Shown here one piece after another: positions 24,293-35,204 of a stretch of DNA of 42,528 bases. Under the pieces are notes generated by a model. That model was not told where the DNA came from. It was given only the letters and a program-made list of their open reading frames with translations, and did not search any database. Made by a program: the position numbers and the translations under genes. Source of the stretch: Cohnella lubricantis (GTDB lineage: Bacteria; Bacillota; Bacilli; Paenibacillales; Paenibacillaceae); the NCBI RefSeq assembly GCF_014212015.1, contig NZ_JACJVN010000008.1, positions 1-42,528 of the forward strand, written 5' to 3'. Numbering within the stretch: position 1 is the stretch's first letter; each line of letters starts with the position of its first letter.

Positions 24293-26089
24293 TTATGGCT
24301 GAATTAACGGCAGTTCCAATACAAAGTGCGAGCCTACCCCGACGGTGCTCTCCACGCGAATGGAGCCGTGATGAAGCTCGGCGAGATGCTTGACGATCGA
24401 CAAGCCCAATCCGGTTCCCCCGGAGCTGCGGGAACGCGCTTTGTCTACCCGGTAGAAGCGCTCGAAGATCCGGGGCAGATCCTTCTTCGGAATGCCGATG
24501 CCCGTATCGGACACCGTGATTCGAACGCGATCCTCTTCCGAGCCGTCTCCGTCCAGCAATTCGGCCTTCACCCGCACACTGCCGCCATCCGGCGTATAGT
24601 TGATGCCGTTCTGAAGCAGATTCAGCAGAATTTGGCCAAGCCTGTCTTCGTCAGCCTCGACGAACAGTCCCTCTTCGGCTTGCCATTCGAGCTGTATATT
24701 CTTCTTCGCGGCTTCGGTGGACATGAATTCAACGAGCCTCTCCACGAAGGCATGCAGATCAATCGGCGAGAATTGAAGCGGAGATCTTCGGGATTCAATC
24801 TTGGACAGCTCCAGAATGTCGCCGATCAGCCGGTTCAACCGCTCGCTCTCGTCGTGAATGATCGTGAGGAACGAATGAGCCGTCTCCGGATCGTTCACCG
24901 CCCCGGCGAGCAGCGTCTCCGCGAAGCCTTTGACCGCCGCGACCGGCGTCTTCAGCTCGTGCGAGACGTTCGCGACGAACTCGCTGCGCATGCGCTCCAG
25001 CCTCCGGATGGCCGTGACGTCCTGAAGGACGAGCAGCAGCCCTGGCTCCTGGCCTTCATTCATGCGCATCGGCACGAAGATAAGCTCGAGCAGCCGCTCC
25101 TCCGGATAGTAGACCGTCAGCTCTTCGTGAAGCGGCTCATGGCTCTGCAGCGCTTCTCGAATGAGCTGCACAAGCTCGTACTGCTGCTTGGCTTCGCTGA
25201 AGCCCCGCCCGACCCTCTCCTGAGCGGTGCTGCCCAGCAGCTGTTCCGCGCTCCGGTTGTACAGCTTGATTCGGCCGTTCGGATCGATCATGACCACGCC
25301 GCTGGTCATGTTATCGAGCACCGACTGGAGCCGAACCTCGTTCTGCCGGATCTCATCCAGCTGCCCTTGCAGGCTGGACGCCATGGCGTTGAGCGCGCGC
25401 GCCAGCTCGCTAGCCTCGTCCTTCTTGCCCCCGACAGGGATGCGAATCTCGTAATCCATATTCGCCATCCGCTTCGCGGCCGATGTCATCCGCTCCAGCG
25501 GCCGCGTGACGCTGCGCGCGATCCGATAGCTGATGAACGCGGCGATCATGAACAGGATTAAGAGACCGAACACGAGCGCCAGCCACATGTTGCCCAAGCT
25601 GCGCTCCACGTCTCTCAGGCTGACTGCGAGGCGCACAACTCCCTCGATCTTGCCGTCCTGTTGGACGGGCATCGCCACATAGAGCATGCTCTCGCCAAGC
25701 GTCGTGCTGCGTCGAATGCTGCTCCCGACGCCGGAAGCCATCGCCTCCTTCACTTCCTTGCGGTTCGCATGATTCTCCATCGTCGCCGGATCATGATCGG
25801 AATCGCCGAGCACGACGCCGTCCGGGCGAATATAGGTTATCCGCATATCCGCCAGTTCCTTGAACCGCAGCGCTTGACTCTCCAGATATGCCGTCTGTTC
25901 TGCTGCCGTCTGGCCTGAAGGCCAAGGCGCCGCGGCAATCAGCACTCGAATCTCGGACATCATATGGGACTTCAGCGTGTTCTGATGATTCACCTGATAG
26001 GACCGTCCCATCAGAATGCCCGCCGCGATCACCGTCAGACCGATTACCAGCATGAACAACGCCGTCAGCTTAACGCGAAATTTGTGCAT
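24293..26089 (-). CDS. phoR: phosphate sensor histidine kinase PhoR
   Basis: 598 residues. Two transmembrane helices (about 7-28 and 168-188) frame an extracytoplasmic domain. HAMP follows (SVTRPLERMTSAAKRMA), then a PAS domain (about 245-360), HisKA with His377 in FVANVSHELKTPVAAVKGFAE, and HATPase with LLNLLQNGINYTP, VSDTGIGIP and SGGTGLGLSIVKHL. ATG 26087-26089 has AGGAG 7 nt upstream; the GTG at 26093-26095 touches the RBS. It begins 21 nt after fumarase and lies upstream of phoP, opposite to the usual phoP-phoR order. Confidence 0.9.
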   Translation of the reverse strand: MHKFRVKLTALFMLVIGLTVIAAGILMGRSYQVNHQNTLKSHMMSEIRVLIAAAPWPSGQTAAEQTAYLESQALRFKELADMRITYIRPDGVVLGDSDHDPATMENHANRKEVKEAMASGVGSSIRRSTTLGESMLYVAMPVQQDGKIEGVVRLAVSLRDVERSLGNMWLALVFGLLILFMIAAFISYRIARSVTRPLERMTSAAKRMANMDYEIRIPVGGKKDEASELARALNAMASSLQGQLDEIRQNEVRLQSVLDNMTSGVVMIDPNGRIKLYNRSAEQLLGSTAQERVGRGFSEAKQQYELVQLIREALQSHEPLHEELTVYYPEERLLELIFVPMRMNEGQEPGLLLVLQDVTAIRRLERMRSEFVANVSHELKTPVAAVKGFAETLLAGAVNDPETAHSFLTIIHDESERLNRLIGDILELSKIESRRSPLQFSPIDLHAFVERLVEFMSTEAAKKNIQLEWQAEEGLFVEADEDRLGQILLNLLQNGINYTPDGGSVRVKAELLDGDGSEEDRVRITVSDTGIGIPKKDLPRIFERFYRVDKARSRSSGGTGLGLSIVKHLAELHHGSIRVESTVGVGSHFVLELPLIQP

Positions 26090-26110
26090 GAGCACTCTCC
26101 TGAGTTAATC

Positions 26111-27652
<1,542 letters not shown>

Positions 27653-27738
27653 AATCAAACAGCTCCTCTCTGTTCGCAATGCTTCAATAATTATATAATA
27701 GCACACAGACACCTGTTGAGAGAGAAGGAGAAACCATC

Positions 27739-28338
27739 ATGTCCCATCATTTTGTTGCTTACCTCTATCGCTTGCAATATATCGAACGGTGGAGCCTGAT
27801 GCGCAAGACGACGTCCGAGAATGTCGCCGAACACTCGTACCATACGGCGCTGCTTGCCCATCTGCTCGGCAATATTGCCAAGCACGTATTTGGACGCGAC
27901 ATCGATCCGGACAAAGCCGCTTCTTATGCGCTGTTCCACGATGCGACGGAAGTGATCACCGGGGATATCCCGACGCCCGTCAAGCACCACAACCCCGAGC
28001 TGCTCGGCAACTTCCGCCGCATCGAACAGCTGGCAGCGGATCGGCTGCTGGGAACGGTACCCGTCGAGCTGCGGGACGTCTATCGGTCGATGCTGTCGCG
28101 CGAAGCGGAGTCCCCCGAGCTGGCCAAGCTCGTCAAGGCCGCGGACGTATTGGACGCTTACTTGAAGTGCGTGAAGGAGATGTCCGCCGGCAACCGGGAA
28201 TTCGCGACGGCGCGGCGCCAGATGGAAGAGCGGCTGCAGTCGCTGAACATGCCTGAGGTCGACTGGTTCTTGAACAAGCTCGCTCCCAGCTTCGAGAAGA
28301 CGATCGACGAGCTGTCGGAGGAAGTCGAAGATATTTAA
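27739..28338 (+). CDS. yfbR: HD-domain 5'-deoxynucleotidase, YfbR-like
   Basis: 199 residues, as in E. coli YfbR. HD motif residues His32 (ENVAEHSY), His67-Asp68 (ALFHDATEVITGD) and Asp136 (VKAADVLDAYLK) are all present, and the opening HFVAYLYRLQYIERWSLMR matches the family. Removes phosphate from deoxynucleoside 5'-monophosphates. AGAAGGAG lies upstream of the ATG. Divergent from fumarase, alone on the plus strand. Confidence 0.92.
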   Translation: MSHHFVAYLYRLQYIERWSLMRKTTSENVAEHSYHTALLAHLLGNIAKHVFGRDIDPDKAASYALFHDATEVITGDIPTPVKHHNPELLGNFRRIEQLAADRLLGTVPVELRDVYRSMLSREAESPELAKLVKAADVLDAYLKCVKEMSAGNREFATARRQMEERLQSLNMPEVDWFLNKLAPSFEKTIDELSEEVEDI

Positions 28339-28471
28339 CAGGACGGCAAGACTAGCGGATCGTGTAGAAAAAATAGTTCTTTTATGGTCTTCCATTATTA
28401 CCCATAGATTGCTATTTTAAATGTACAACTTGTAGGAGGGTGGGCAGCTTTCGGAAGGGAGGAGGCTGTTC

Positions 28472-28558
28472 ATGGATCTCTTTCAGTCGTTATCCGTTCT
28501 CTTCGCATTCGGTGTATTCCTGATCTCACTGCTCTCGTATATAGAGAAGAAAAAGTAG
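28472..28558 (+). CDS. small hydrophobic putative holin-like toxin (type I toxin-antitoxin)
   Basis: 28-residue peptide: MDLFQSLSVLFAFGVFLISL followed by LSYIEKKK. One transmembrane helix and a basic tail, as in the TxpA/BsrG/Fst-type "putative holin-like toxin" group. A strong GGGAGGAGG lies before the ATG. It is followed by about 100 nt of structured sequence and a strong terminator, the layout expected where an antisense RNA overlaps the toxin 3' end. Too short for ordinary gene callers. The toxic role is inferred. Confidence 0.75.
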   Translation: MDLFQSLSVLFAFGVFLISLLSYIEKKK

Positions 28559-28599
28559 GCCGGTCGGTTGGTACCTGTTAGGCAAGAAGCCATACTGGG

Positions 28600-28662
28600 C
28601 AACAACCACCCCTATGAGTTGTTGAGCCGGGTCGGTCCTTGACCCGGCTTATTCTCTTTTTT
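28600..28662 (+). terminator. structured 3' region and terminator of the small toxin gene
   Basis: CAACAAC (28600-28606) can pair with GTTGTTG (28618-28624), followed by the terminator GCCGGGTC / GACCCGGC (28626-28648) and a T-rich tail. The antisense RNA of a type I system would be expected from the minus strand here; I could not identify its promoter with confidence. Confidence 0.75.
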
Positions 28663-28690
28663 CGGGAGAGGGATCAAGATTCGTCCGGTG

Positions 28691-28731
28691 CAAAAAAAGC
28701 TCCTCGCCTTCCCGTAGGAAGAGGAGGAGCT
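28691..28731 (-). terminator. terminator of the small membrane protein gene
   Basis: AGCTCCTC / GAGGAGCT stem, with CTTCC/GGAAG inside, followed by seven T on the minus strand. Confidence 0.9.
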
Positions 28732-28749
28732 GTCTTGTCGCTTGATGGC

Positions 28750-29175
28750 TCAGGCATACCAAGGATCTTGCATCAGCCAGATAATGACGAGGAATACGAC
28801 CAGCGTGACGATGCTCAGCGTCTGGACGCGGGACACGTCGCTGGAAGCGTCCGTGCTGCCTGCCGCCGCGGCTTTGATTCGTTTGAGCGGACCTTGCATA
28901 ATGCCGCCAAGCGCGCCCATCGCGATGAATAAGACGATGACGACAATCATCCAGGAAACTTCATAGTCGCTCTGCGAGATCAGATAACCGCCTGTCAGCA
29001 ATTGCAGCACAAGCGCGAACTGGCCGATGCGGCCGGCAGTCAGCAGACCGCTCGCCAGCCCTTCCTGAGCAGGATTGGACAGCTGCTTAAAGCGTCCCGC
29101 AAGGAATGGAAGAATCGCATAGATCCCCATCCCGACTGCGCCCACTATGTGCAGGAACAACATGATCATGTTCAT
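28750..29175 (-). CDS. four-helix membrane protein of unknown function
   Basis: 141 residues with about four hydrophobic segments (MIMLFLHIVGAVGMGIYAIL, IGQFALVLQLLTGGYLI, WMIVVIVLFIAMGALGG, SIVTLVVFLVIIWLM) and a basic loop between the third and fourth. The pattern resembles small DUF2269-like proteins, but I do not recognise the family with certainty. AAGGAGG lies 11 nt before the ATG. It lies downstream of mdh with a 102-nt gap and its own terminator. Confidence 0.75.
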   Translation of the reverse strand: MNMIMLFLHIVGAVGMGIYAILPFLAGRFKQLSNPAQEGLASGLLTAGRIGQFALVLQLLTGGYLISQSDYEVSWMIVVIVLFIAMGALGGIMQGPLKRIKAAAAGSTDASSDVSRVQTLSIVTLVVFLVIIWLMQDPWYA

Positions 29176-29277
29176 GTAAGATGAATCCTCCTTAACTCTA
29201 TGTAGAGCCTATCAAACCCAGTATACATGATATCGGACGGCAAACAAAATCGCATTTTGCCGCACGGCATTGTTCAA

Positions 29278-30222
29278 TCAGGCGTTCTCGACGACTTGAA
29301 TGACGCTGCGAACGGAGTCTGCGGATTTGTCCAATGCAGCTTTCTCTTCCGCTGTCAGTTCAATCTCGAGGATCTTCTCGATACCGTCGCCGCCCAGTAC
29401 GGCCAAGACTCCCATGAAGAGATCGTTGTAGCCGTATTCCCCTTGAAGCAAGGCGATGACCGGCAAGATTCGTCTCTTGTCCTTCAGGATCGCTTCCGTC
29501 ATCTGGACGAGCGATGCCGCCGGCGCATAGTACGCGCTGCCGTTGCCGAGCAGATTGACGATCTCGCCGCCCCCAACGCGGGTACGGGCGACAATGGCCT
29601 CGATCTGCTCCTTCGGCAGCAGCTTGTCGACCGGGATGCCGCCGATTGTCGTATAGCGGACGAGCGGCACCATATCGTCGCCATGGCCGCCAAGCACAAC
29701 GCCGCGCACATCCTCTACAGATACGTGAAGAGCTTCCGCTAGGAACGTATTGTAACGGGCCGTGTCGAGGACGCCGGACTGGCCGATGACGCGGTTCTTC
29801 GGGAAGCCGAGCGTCTTGTTGGCGACATAGGTCATCGCGTCAACCGGATTGGACAGGATGATAACGTAGGCATTCGGGCTCGTTGCCTTCACGTTCTCGC
29901 ACACGGACCTCACGATGCCGGCGTTCGTGTTCACGAGATCGTCGCGGCTCATCCCTGGCTTGCGGGCGACGCCGGCTGTGATGATGACGACATCGGAGTT
30001 AGCCGAGTCCGCATAGTCGGAGGTGCCGGTAATGCGGGCGTCGACGCCTTGGACCGGAGTGGATTCCAGCATGTCGAGCGCTTTGCCCTTGGTCGGGTTC
30101 TCCAATGGGGGAATATCGAGCAGAACGACATCCCCGAGCTCTTTCTGCGCCAGCATCAAGGCAGTGGTCGCGCCGGTGAATCCGGCTCCGACAACCGTTA
30201 TTTTCGCGCGCTTAATTGCCAT
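29278..30222 (-). CDS. mdh: malate dehydrogenase
   Basis: 314 residues, LDH-like MDH. NAD-binding [14 protein letters not shown], substrate-binding Arg in [22 protein letters not shown] and the catalytic His in [12 protein letters not shown]. Oxidises malate to oxaloacetate in the TCA cycle. TAGGAGG precedes the ATG. Downstream of citZ-icd but behind a strong terminator and a 368-nt gap, so it may have its own promoter. Confidence 0.96.
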   Translation of the reverse strand: MAIKRAKITVVGAGFTGATTALMLAQKELGDVVLLDIPPLENPTKGKALDMLESTPVQGVDARITGTSDYADSANSDVVIITAGVARKPGMSRDDLVNTNAGIVRSVCENVKATSPNAYVIILSNPVDAMTYVANKTLGFPKNRVIGQSGVLDTARYNTFLAEALHVSVEDVRGVVLGGHGDDMVPLVRYTTIGGIPVDKLLPKEQIEAIVARTRVGGGEIVNLLGNGSAYYAPAASLVQMTEAILKDKRRILPVIALLQGEYGYNDLFMGVLAVLGGDGIEKILEIELTAEEKAALDKSADSVRSVIQVVENA

Positions 30223-30460
30223 ATGGATTGCCTCCTATTCATCGTATCCTTATGAGTATCTGCATTTTTCCGATCTATACCATTATCCCCTCGATTCAGA
30301 CAGGAGATAACAACAGATATGCTTCATGTATTAATCACCGAATAGGCTAGAGAATAGCAGCTTGCACGATTCGCCGCTGGACGCTGACGTTCTAACAGAA
30401 CCTGATTCCGTGACAGCACGGACTCGCATATCAAAATGCGATATAAGGGAGATGGCTTCC
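30223..30460. other. mdh-icd intergenic region holding one more dispersed repeat
   Basis: The only element I recognise is a sixth copy of the 23.1-23.3 kb repeat at 30275-30299 (TACCATTATCCCCTCGATTC), about 50 nt before the mdh start. Read on the minus strand it contains GATAAT and TATAG, which resemble -10 hexamers, but no good -35 accompanies them. No ORF is supported. Confidence 0.6.
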
Positions 30461-30501
30461 GCTACAAAATCAGGCATTCGGAAATTCTCCGAATGCCTGA
30501 T
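30461..30501 (-). terminator. terminator after icd
   Basis: Perfect 13-bp stem ATCAGGCATTCGG / CCGAATGCCTGAT with a 7-nt loop. On the minus strand it is followed by TTTTG. About 90 nt after the icd stop. Confidence 0.82.
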
Positions 30502-30590
30502 CTTACATCGCACCCCGCACGTTCCGCATCCGAAAATCCGTATGCATGAACGGCAGCCCCTTTCCCCAGCCTCTATCAAGGTGCTTAATG

Positions 30591-31886
30591 TTACATATTC
30601 TTGATAATCTCGTCCGCGAACTCCGAGCACTTCACTTCGGTCGCGCCTTCCATCAGGCGGGCGAAGTCATAAGTAACGACCTTGTTGTTGATCGACTTCT
30701 CCAGGCCCTTGTAGATCAGATCAGCCGCTTCCAGCCAGCCCAGATGCTCGAACAGCATAACGCCGGACAGGATAACCGAGCCCGGGTTAACGACGTCCTT
30801 GTCGGCATACTTCGGCGCAGTGCCGTGCGTAGCTTCGAAGATAGCATGTCCGGTCACATAGTTGATGTTGGCTCCCGGCGCGATACCGATGCCGCCTACT
30901 TGCGCTGCCAGCGCGTCGGACAGGTAGTCGCCGTTCAGGTTCAGCGTCGCGATGACGTCGAAGTCGGTCGGGCGCGTCAGCACCTGCTGCAGCGCGATGT
31001 CTGCGATGGCGTCCTTGATCAGGACCTTGCCTTCCGCCAGTGCAGCCTTCTGAGCCGCGTTCGCCGCTTCTTCGCCTTGCTCGGCTTTGATCTTGTCGTA
31101 TTGGCCCCACGTGAAGGTCTTGTCCGCGAACTCGGTCTCGGCTACTTCATAGCCCCAGTTCTTGAACGCGCCTTCCGTGAACTTCATGATGTTGCCCTTG
31201 TGTACGAGGGTAACGGATTTGCGGTTGTGCTTGATCGCGTATTCAATCGCGGCGCGCACGAGACGCTTCGATCCTTCGGACGATACCGGCTTGATGCCGA
31301 TGCCGGACGTCTCAGGGAAGCGGATCTTCTTGACGCCCATCTCCTTCTGCAGGAAGTCGATCACTTTCTTCACATCGGCCGTCTCGGCTTGATACTCGAT
31401 GCCCGCATAGATATCTTCCGTGTTCTCGCGGAAAATAACCATGTCGACGAGCTCCGGACGCTTGACCGGCGAAGGAACGCCGTTGAAGTAGCGAACCGGA
31501 CGCAAGCAGACGTACAGGTCGAGCTCTTGGCGCAGCGCGACGTTCAGGGAGCGGATGCCGCCGCCGATCGGCGTGGTCAGCGGACCCTTAATGGCGATGA
31601 TGTATTCGCGGATCGCGGTCAGCGTGTCGTTCGGCAGCCACTCGCCGTAAGTGTTGAACGCCTTCTCGCCGGCGAACACTTCGTACCAAGCGATTTGCTT
31701 CTCGCCCTTGTATGCTTTCTCAACGGCTGCGTCCAGCACGCGCTTAGAAGCGCGCCAGATGTCGCGGCCTGTGCCGTCGCCTTCGATGAACGGGATGATC
31801 GGGTTGTTCGGAACGTTCAGGACGCCGTTCTGAACGGTAATCGGTTGACCGGAAGCCGGCGGAGCGAATTTCTCGAGTTGTGCCAT
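30591..31886 (-). CDS. icd: NADP-dependent isocitrate dehydrogenase
   Basis: 431 residues. Typical segments: [67 protein letters not shown], and [19 protein letters not shown]. Converts isocitrate to 2-oxoglutarate. ATG 31884-31886 is favoured over the upstream ATG that lies 2 nt from AGGAGG. Follows citZ by 112 nt. Confidence 0.96.
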   Translation of the reverse strand: MAQLEKFAPPASGQPITVQNGVLNVPNNPIIPFIEGDGTGRDIWRASKRVLDAAVEKAYKGEKQIAWYEVFAGEKAFNTYGEWLPNDTLTAIREYIIAIKGPLTTPIGGGIRSLNVALRQELDLYVCLRPVRYFNGVPSPVKRPELVDMVIFRENTEDIYAGIEYQAETADVKKVIDFLQKEMGVKKIRFPETSGIGIKPVSSEGSKRLVRAAIEYAIKHNRKSVTLVHKGNIMKFTEGAFKNWGYEVAETEFADKTFTWGQYDKIKAEQGEEAANAAQKAALAEGKVLIKDAIADIALQQVLTRPTDFDVIATLNLNGDYLSDALAAQVGGIGIAPGANINYVTGHAIFEATHGTAPKYADKDVVNPGSVILSGVMLFEHLGWLEAADLIYKGLEKSINNKVVTYDFARLMEGATEVKCSEFADEIIKNM

Positions 31887-31998
31887 AGTTAACATATCCT
31901 CCTAGGTATCGTATGGTTTGATTATCGCAACAAACCGGCGTTCCGTCCAAGTCCCCATTACGGAGACCCGGGCGGTCCGCCGGTGAATTCGTGCCGGT

Positions 31999-33114
31999 TC
32001 AGCCGCGCTCGGCGATCGGAACGTAGCGTTGGTTCACCGGACCCACATATTCGGCGCGCGGGCGAATCAAGCGATTGTCGGCCAGCTGCTCCAGAATGTG
32101 AGCTGTCCAGCCGGATACACGGCTCATCGCGAAGATCGGGGTGAACAGGTCGCGCGGGATGCCCAGCATCGTATAGCATGAAGCCGAATAGAAATCTACG
32201 TTCGGCTTGAGGCCTTTCTGACCCGTCACCATCTCTTCGATCTTCACGGACATCTCATAGAGCGACATATCCTTGTTCAGCTCGCCGAGCTGGCGGGACA
32301 TCCGCTGCAGGTGCTTGGCGCGCGGATCGCCGTTCTTGTAGACGCGATGACCGAAGCCCATCACTTTATCCTTCTTGTCCAGCTTGGCTTGAATATAGGA
32401 CTCGACGTCTGCGAGCGATCCGATCTCATCCAGCATGACCATGACCGCTTCGTTGGCGCCGCCGTGCAGCGGACCCTTCAAGGCGCCGATCGCGGAGGTG
32501 ACGCCGGAATAAATATCCGACAGCGTCGCGACGGTGACGCGGGCCGCGAACGTCGAAGCGTTCAGTTCATGATCGGCATGCAGTACAAGAGCCTTGTCCA
32601 ATGCTTCGACCGCCACAGCCGCCGGCTCTTCACCCGTCAGCATGTAGAGGAAGTTGTGCGCCACGGAGACGCCCTTCTTCGGCGCGATCGGCTCCTGGCC
32701 TTGGCGAATGCGCGCGAATGCCGCAACGATCGTCGGCAGCTGCGCCTGCAGCTTGATCGCCTTGCGAACGTTCGCTTCCCGGCTCATATCCTGCGCTTCT
32801 TCATCATACAGCGCCAAGCTGGAGGCGGCTGTGCGCAGCGCGGCCATCGGATGGGTTCCGCTCGGATACAGCTTTAGGCCGGCGATCACCGGCTCCGGCA
32901 GTACCGCATATTGATCCAGTTGCTCTTGAAGCCCTTTCAATTCCAGCCGTGTAGGAAGCTTGCCATGCCACAGCAAGTAAGCGACTTCTTCAAAGGACGC
33001 CTTCTCCGCCAGCTCGTCGATGTCGATGCCGCGATACGTAAGTACCCCATCGATAATAGAGCTAATCGAAGAAGAAGCGGCGACAATGCCTTCAAGACCT
33101 TTCGTTGCCGTCAT
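31999..33114 (-). CDS. citZ: citrate synthase
   Basis: 371 residues. Active-site segments HADHELNASTFAARV, GPLHGGANEAVMVML, MGFGHRVYKNGDPRAKHL and FYSASCYTMLGIP carry the catalytic His/His/Asp region. Condenses oxaloacetate and acetyl-CoA. AAGGAGAG lies before the ATG. First gene of the citZ-icd(-mdh) group. Confidence 0.96.
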   Translation of the reverse strand: MTATKGLEGIVAASSSISSIIDGVLTYRGIDIDELAEKASFEEVAYLLWHGKLPTRLELKGLQEQLDQYAVLPEPVIAGLKLYPSGTHPMAALRTAASSLALYDEEAQDMSREANVRKAIKLQAQLPTIVAAFARIRQGQEPIAPKKGVSVAHNFLYMLTGEEPAAVAVEALDKALVLHADHELNASTFAARVTVATLSDIYSGVTSAIGALKGPLHGGANEAVMVMLDEIGSLADVESYIQAKLDKKDKVMGFGHRVYKNGDPRAKHLQRMSRQLGELNKDMSLYEMSVKIEEMVTGQKGLKPNVDFYSASCYTMLGIPRDLFTPIFAMSRVSGWTAHILEQLADNRLIRPRAEYVGPVNQRYVPIAERG

Positions 33115-33143
33115 TGAATTCTCTCCTTCTCTAACAAAATATA

Positions 33144-33154
33144 GAGATTATCTC
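33144..33154. promoter_or_regulatory. inverted repeat in the citZ upstream region
   Basis: GAGATTATCTC, a perfect 11-bp palindrome about 30 nt before citZ, next to TATATT on the minus strand, which could be the -10. A candidate operator; the citZ regulators known from Bacillus (CcpC, CcpA, CodY) are possible but the site does not identify one. Confidence 0.4.
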
Positions 33155-33274
33155 ATCTCGCAAAGCGATTCCCGCTGCGCAAACCAAAGATGCGGCATGC
33201 TCCGCCAGCGCAAAGCGGATATTCGGCGCGATTCCTCAAGGAAAACCGGATATGGAAACGCAATTTCAGTCATT

Positions 33275-33293
33275 TCTAATGATAATCGATATG
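33275..33293. promoter_or_regulatory. Fur-box-like sequence between citZ and the Ppx/GppA gene
   Basis: CTAATGATAATCGATATG matches the 19-bp Fur consensus at about 13 of 19 positions, with one perfect half (TGATAAT). It lies about 160 nt upstream of citZ and 125 nt upstream of the divergent phosphatase gene. Confidence 0.35.
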
Positions 33294-33416
33294 AACAGCG
33301 ATTGGAACCAAACCAGGGATAAAATTGCTTTATCGCTGCCATAAAGGTTCTTTTGCCACAGCCCTCCGGGTGATAAAATAGGTTCTATACCATAAGGGCC
33401 AGGAGGCGCACCCTAC

Positions 33417-34979
33417 TTGAAGCAATTCACCCAAGTCACCGGCATGATCGACATCGGTTCCAACACTGTACGCCTCGCTGTATATCAAGTTCTGGGCAAG
33501 GGCGCTTACCGCGTCGTCGACCAAGCCAGATGGCCCGCTCGGCTTAGCGAGAAGCTGACCAGCGAGGGACTGCTTCCTCTTGAGGCGATAGACGAATTGG
33601 CGGAGGTGCTTCGGCATTTCCGCCGCATCTGCAAGATGAACGGGGCTTCGCGGACTCGCGCCGTGGCGACAGCCGCTATCCGGCAAGCGGTGAACGGCCG
33701 CCAAGTGCTCGATAGGCTGCGCAAGCTGACCGGACTGGAGATTGAGCTGCTCTCCGGCGACGAAGAGGCCCGATTCGGCAGCGTTGCTGTGCTCCGCACC
33801 ATGGGTATCTCTGACGCGCTGCTCGTCGACATCGGCGGCGGCAGCACCGAGATCAGCCTGGTTCGGGGACGCCGGCTCGTACACGGCATCTCTATTCCGT
33901 TCGGCTGCGTGAATACGGCATCGCGCCATTCGCTGAACAGCGGCCCTGTTACCGATCATCAAATGGAACGGATGCAAGAGGAGATGATCGGCGTCATGCG
34001 TTCCTACCCCTGGATTGCGGAGAACGCGCACTTGCCGCTGATCGGGCTTGGCGGTACGACTCGCGCGCTCGCCAAGCTGTGCCAGCGCGCGCAGGATTAT
34101 CCCTATGCCAACCTGCATGGCTTCGAGCTGTCGGAGACGACGCTCCAGGAGACGATCGCGAGGCTTGCTTCGTTAAACCTGGACAAGCGGCGCAAAGTGC
34201 CCGGCTTGTCCAAAGACCGCGCCGACATCATCGTCCCTGGTCTCGCCATTCTTCGCGCCATCGTGGGGCATAGCTCGTCCTCGAAGATCGTCGTCTGCGG
34301 CGCCGGGCTGCGGGACGGCCTGTTCTACGAGACATGCATGCCGGAAGAAGAGCCGTTACCCGAAGACCAAGTTCTGGAAGAAAGCATTCGCAATTTGACG
34401 GCATTATATCCTACCGTCCCGGAAGAACATCTCGCCCAAGTCAACCGGCTGGCGCTGAAGCTGTTCGAACGCCTTGCCCCGACCGCCGGGCTTCCGGCCG
34501 ATTCCCGGAGGCTGTTGAGCACCGCTTCGCGGCTGTTCAAGATCGGCGCGGTCATCGATGCCGGAGACTTCTCCGACCATACGTTCTATATCCTGATGCA
34601 CGCCCATTGGAACGGATTGTCCCACCGTGAGATCGTGCTTGCCGCCGGCATCGCTTCGTACCGCGGCGCGAATCCGCTTCGCCGGAAGCTATCGCCTTAC
34701 CGGCGTATTCTGAGAGATGGGGATTTCACCCTAGCGATGAAGCTGGGCTCTCTGCTTCAATTGGCGGCAGCCCTCGACCGCAGCGAATCGCAGGCGATCT
34801 CCTCGCTGGAGGTATCGGTCCGGGGCCACAACAAGCTGCGGCTGTCGGCGACCGCCAGCCACACGATGCCGATCGAGCGAATGGAAGTCGACTCCATCGC
34901 GAAGGAGTTCAAGAAGAATTGGGGGTTCGCGCCCAAGCTGTCCGTGACGGCGACGAAGGAGCCCATCCCCCAAAAGTGA
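33417..34979 (+). CDS. ppx: Ppx/GppA family phosphatase (exopolyphosphatase)
   Basis: 520 residues. ASKHA-fold domain with IDIGSNTVRLAVYQ, ELLSGDEEARFG, VDIGGGSTEISLV and LIGLGGTTRALA, followed by a helical HD-like C-terminal domain (HTFYILMHAHWNGLSHREI). Hydrolyses polyphosphate or the pppGpp 5'-phosphate; the two activities cannot be told apart here. TTG start with AGGAGG 10 nt upstream; no polyphosphate kinase gene is in the window. Confidence 0.88.
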   Translation: MKQFTQVTGMIDIGSNTVRLAVYQVLGKGAYRVVDQARWPARLSEKLTSEGLLPLEAIDELAEVLRHFRRICKMNGASRTRAVATAAIRQAVNGRQVLDRLRKLTGLEIELLSGDEEARFGSVAVLRTMGISDALLVDIGGGSTEISLVRGRRLVHGISIPFGCVNTASRHSLNSGPVTDHQMERMQEEMIGVMRSYPWIAENAHLPLIGLGGTTRALAKLCQRAQDYPYANLHGFELSETTLQETIARLASLNLDKRRKVPGLSKDRADIIVPGLAILRAIVGHSSSSKIVVCGAGLRDGLFYETCMPEEEPLPEDQVLEESIRNLTALYPTVPEEHLAQVNRLALKLFERLAPTAGLPADSRRLLSTASRLFKIGAVIDAGDFSDHTFYILMHAHWNGLSHREIVLAAGIASYRGANPLRRKLSPYRRILRDGDFTLAMKLGSLLQLAAALDRSESQAISSLEVSVRGHNKLRLSATASHTMPIERMEVDSIAKEFKKNWGFAPKLSVTATKEPIPQK

Positions 34980-35009
34980 CGCGTTCCTTCGAGGATAATC
35001 CCTAAGTCA

Positions 35010-35040
35010 TAAAAAAATAAGGCGCCTGAGCCACCTTATT
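35010..35040 (-). terminator. terminator of the 53-residue gene
   Basis: AATAAGG / CCTTATT with an inner loop, followed by seven T on the minus strand, immediately after the small gene's stop codon. On the plus strand it may also end the ppx transcript. Confidence 0.82.
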
Positions 35041-35042
35041 CT

Positions 35043-35204
35043 TCAATAAACCATTCTTCTTTTGACATGCACTTCATAACCATATTTGCGGCCCATCAGC
35101 TTCAATTGATCGTTCATGTACCGGCTGATGTCTCTGAGCTTCCGCGTATCCGGGCGAATCGTCTCTCTGACGACGCCGTCGACAATGACGTCGAATACGA
35201 TCAT
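35043..35204 (-). CDS. 53-residue protein of unknown function
   Basis: Small gene with a good AGGAGG 7 nt before its ATG and a terminator right after its stop. The peptide begins MIVFDVIVDGVVRETIRPDT and ends GYEVHVKRRMVY; it is basic, with a beta-strand-like start and an amphipathic middle (RKLRDISRYMNDQLKLMG). No family recognised. Possibly a conserved small cytosolic protein. Confidence 0.75.
   Translation of the reverse strand: MIVFDVIVDGVVRETIRPDTRKLRDISRYMNDQLKLMGRKYGYEVHVKRRMVY

Noticed and set aside
30331-30630. 99-residue minus-strand ORF between icd and mdh
   Set aside because: It overlaps the icd 3' end and reads across the icd terminator hairpin; no RBS and no recognisable domain.
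30546-31892. 448-codon open frame on the plus strand opposite icd
   Set aside because: Shadow of icd with the same composition bias and no RBS.
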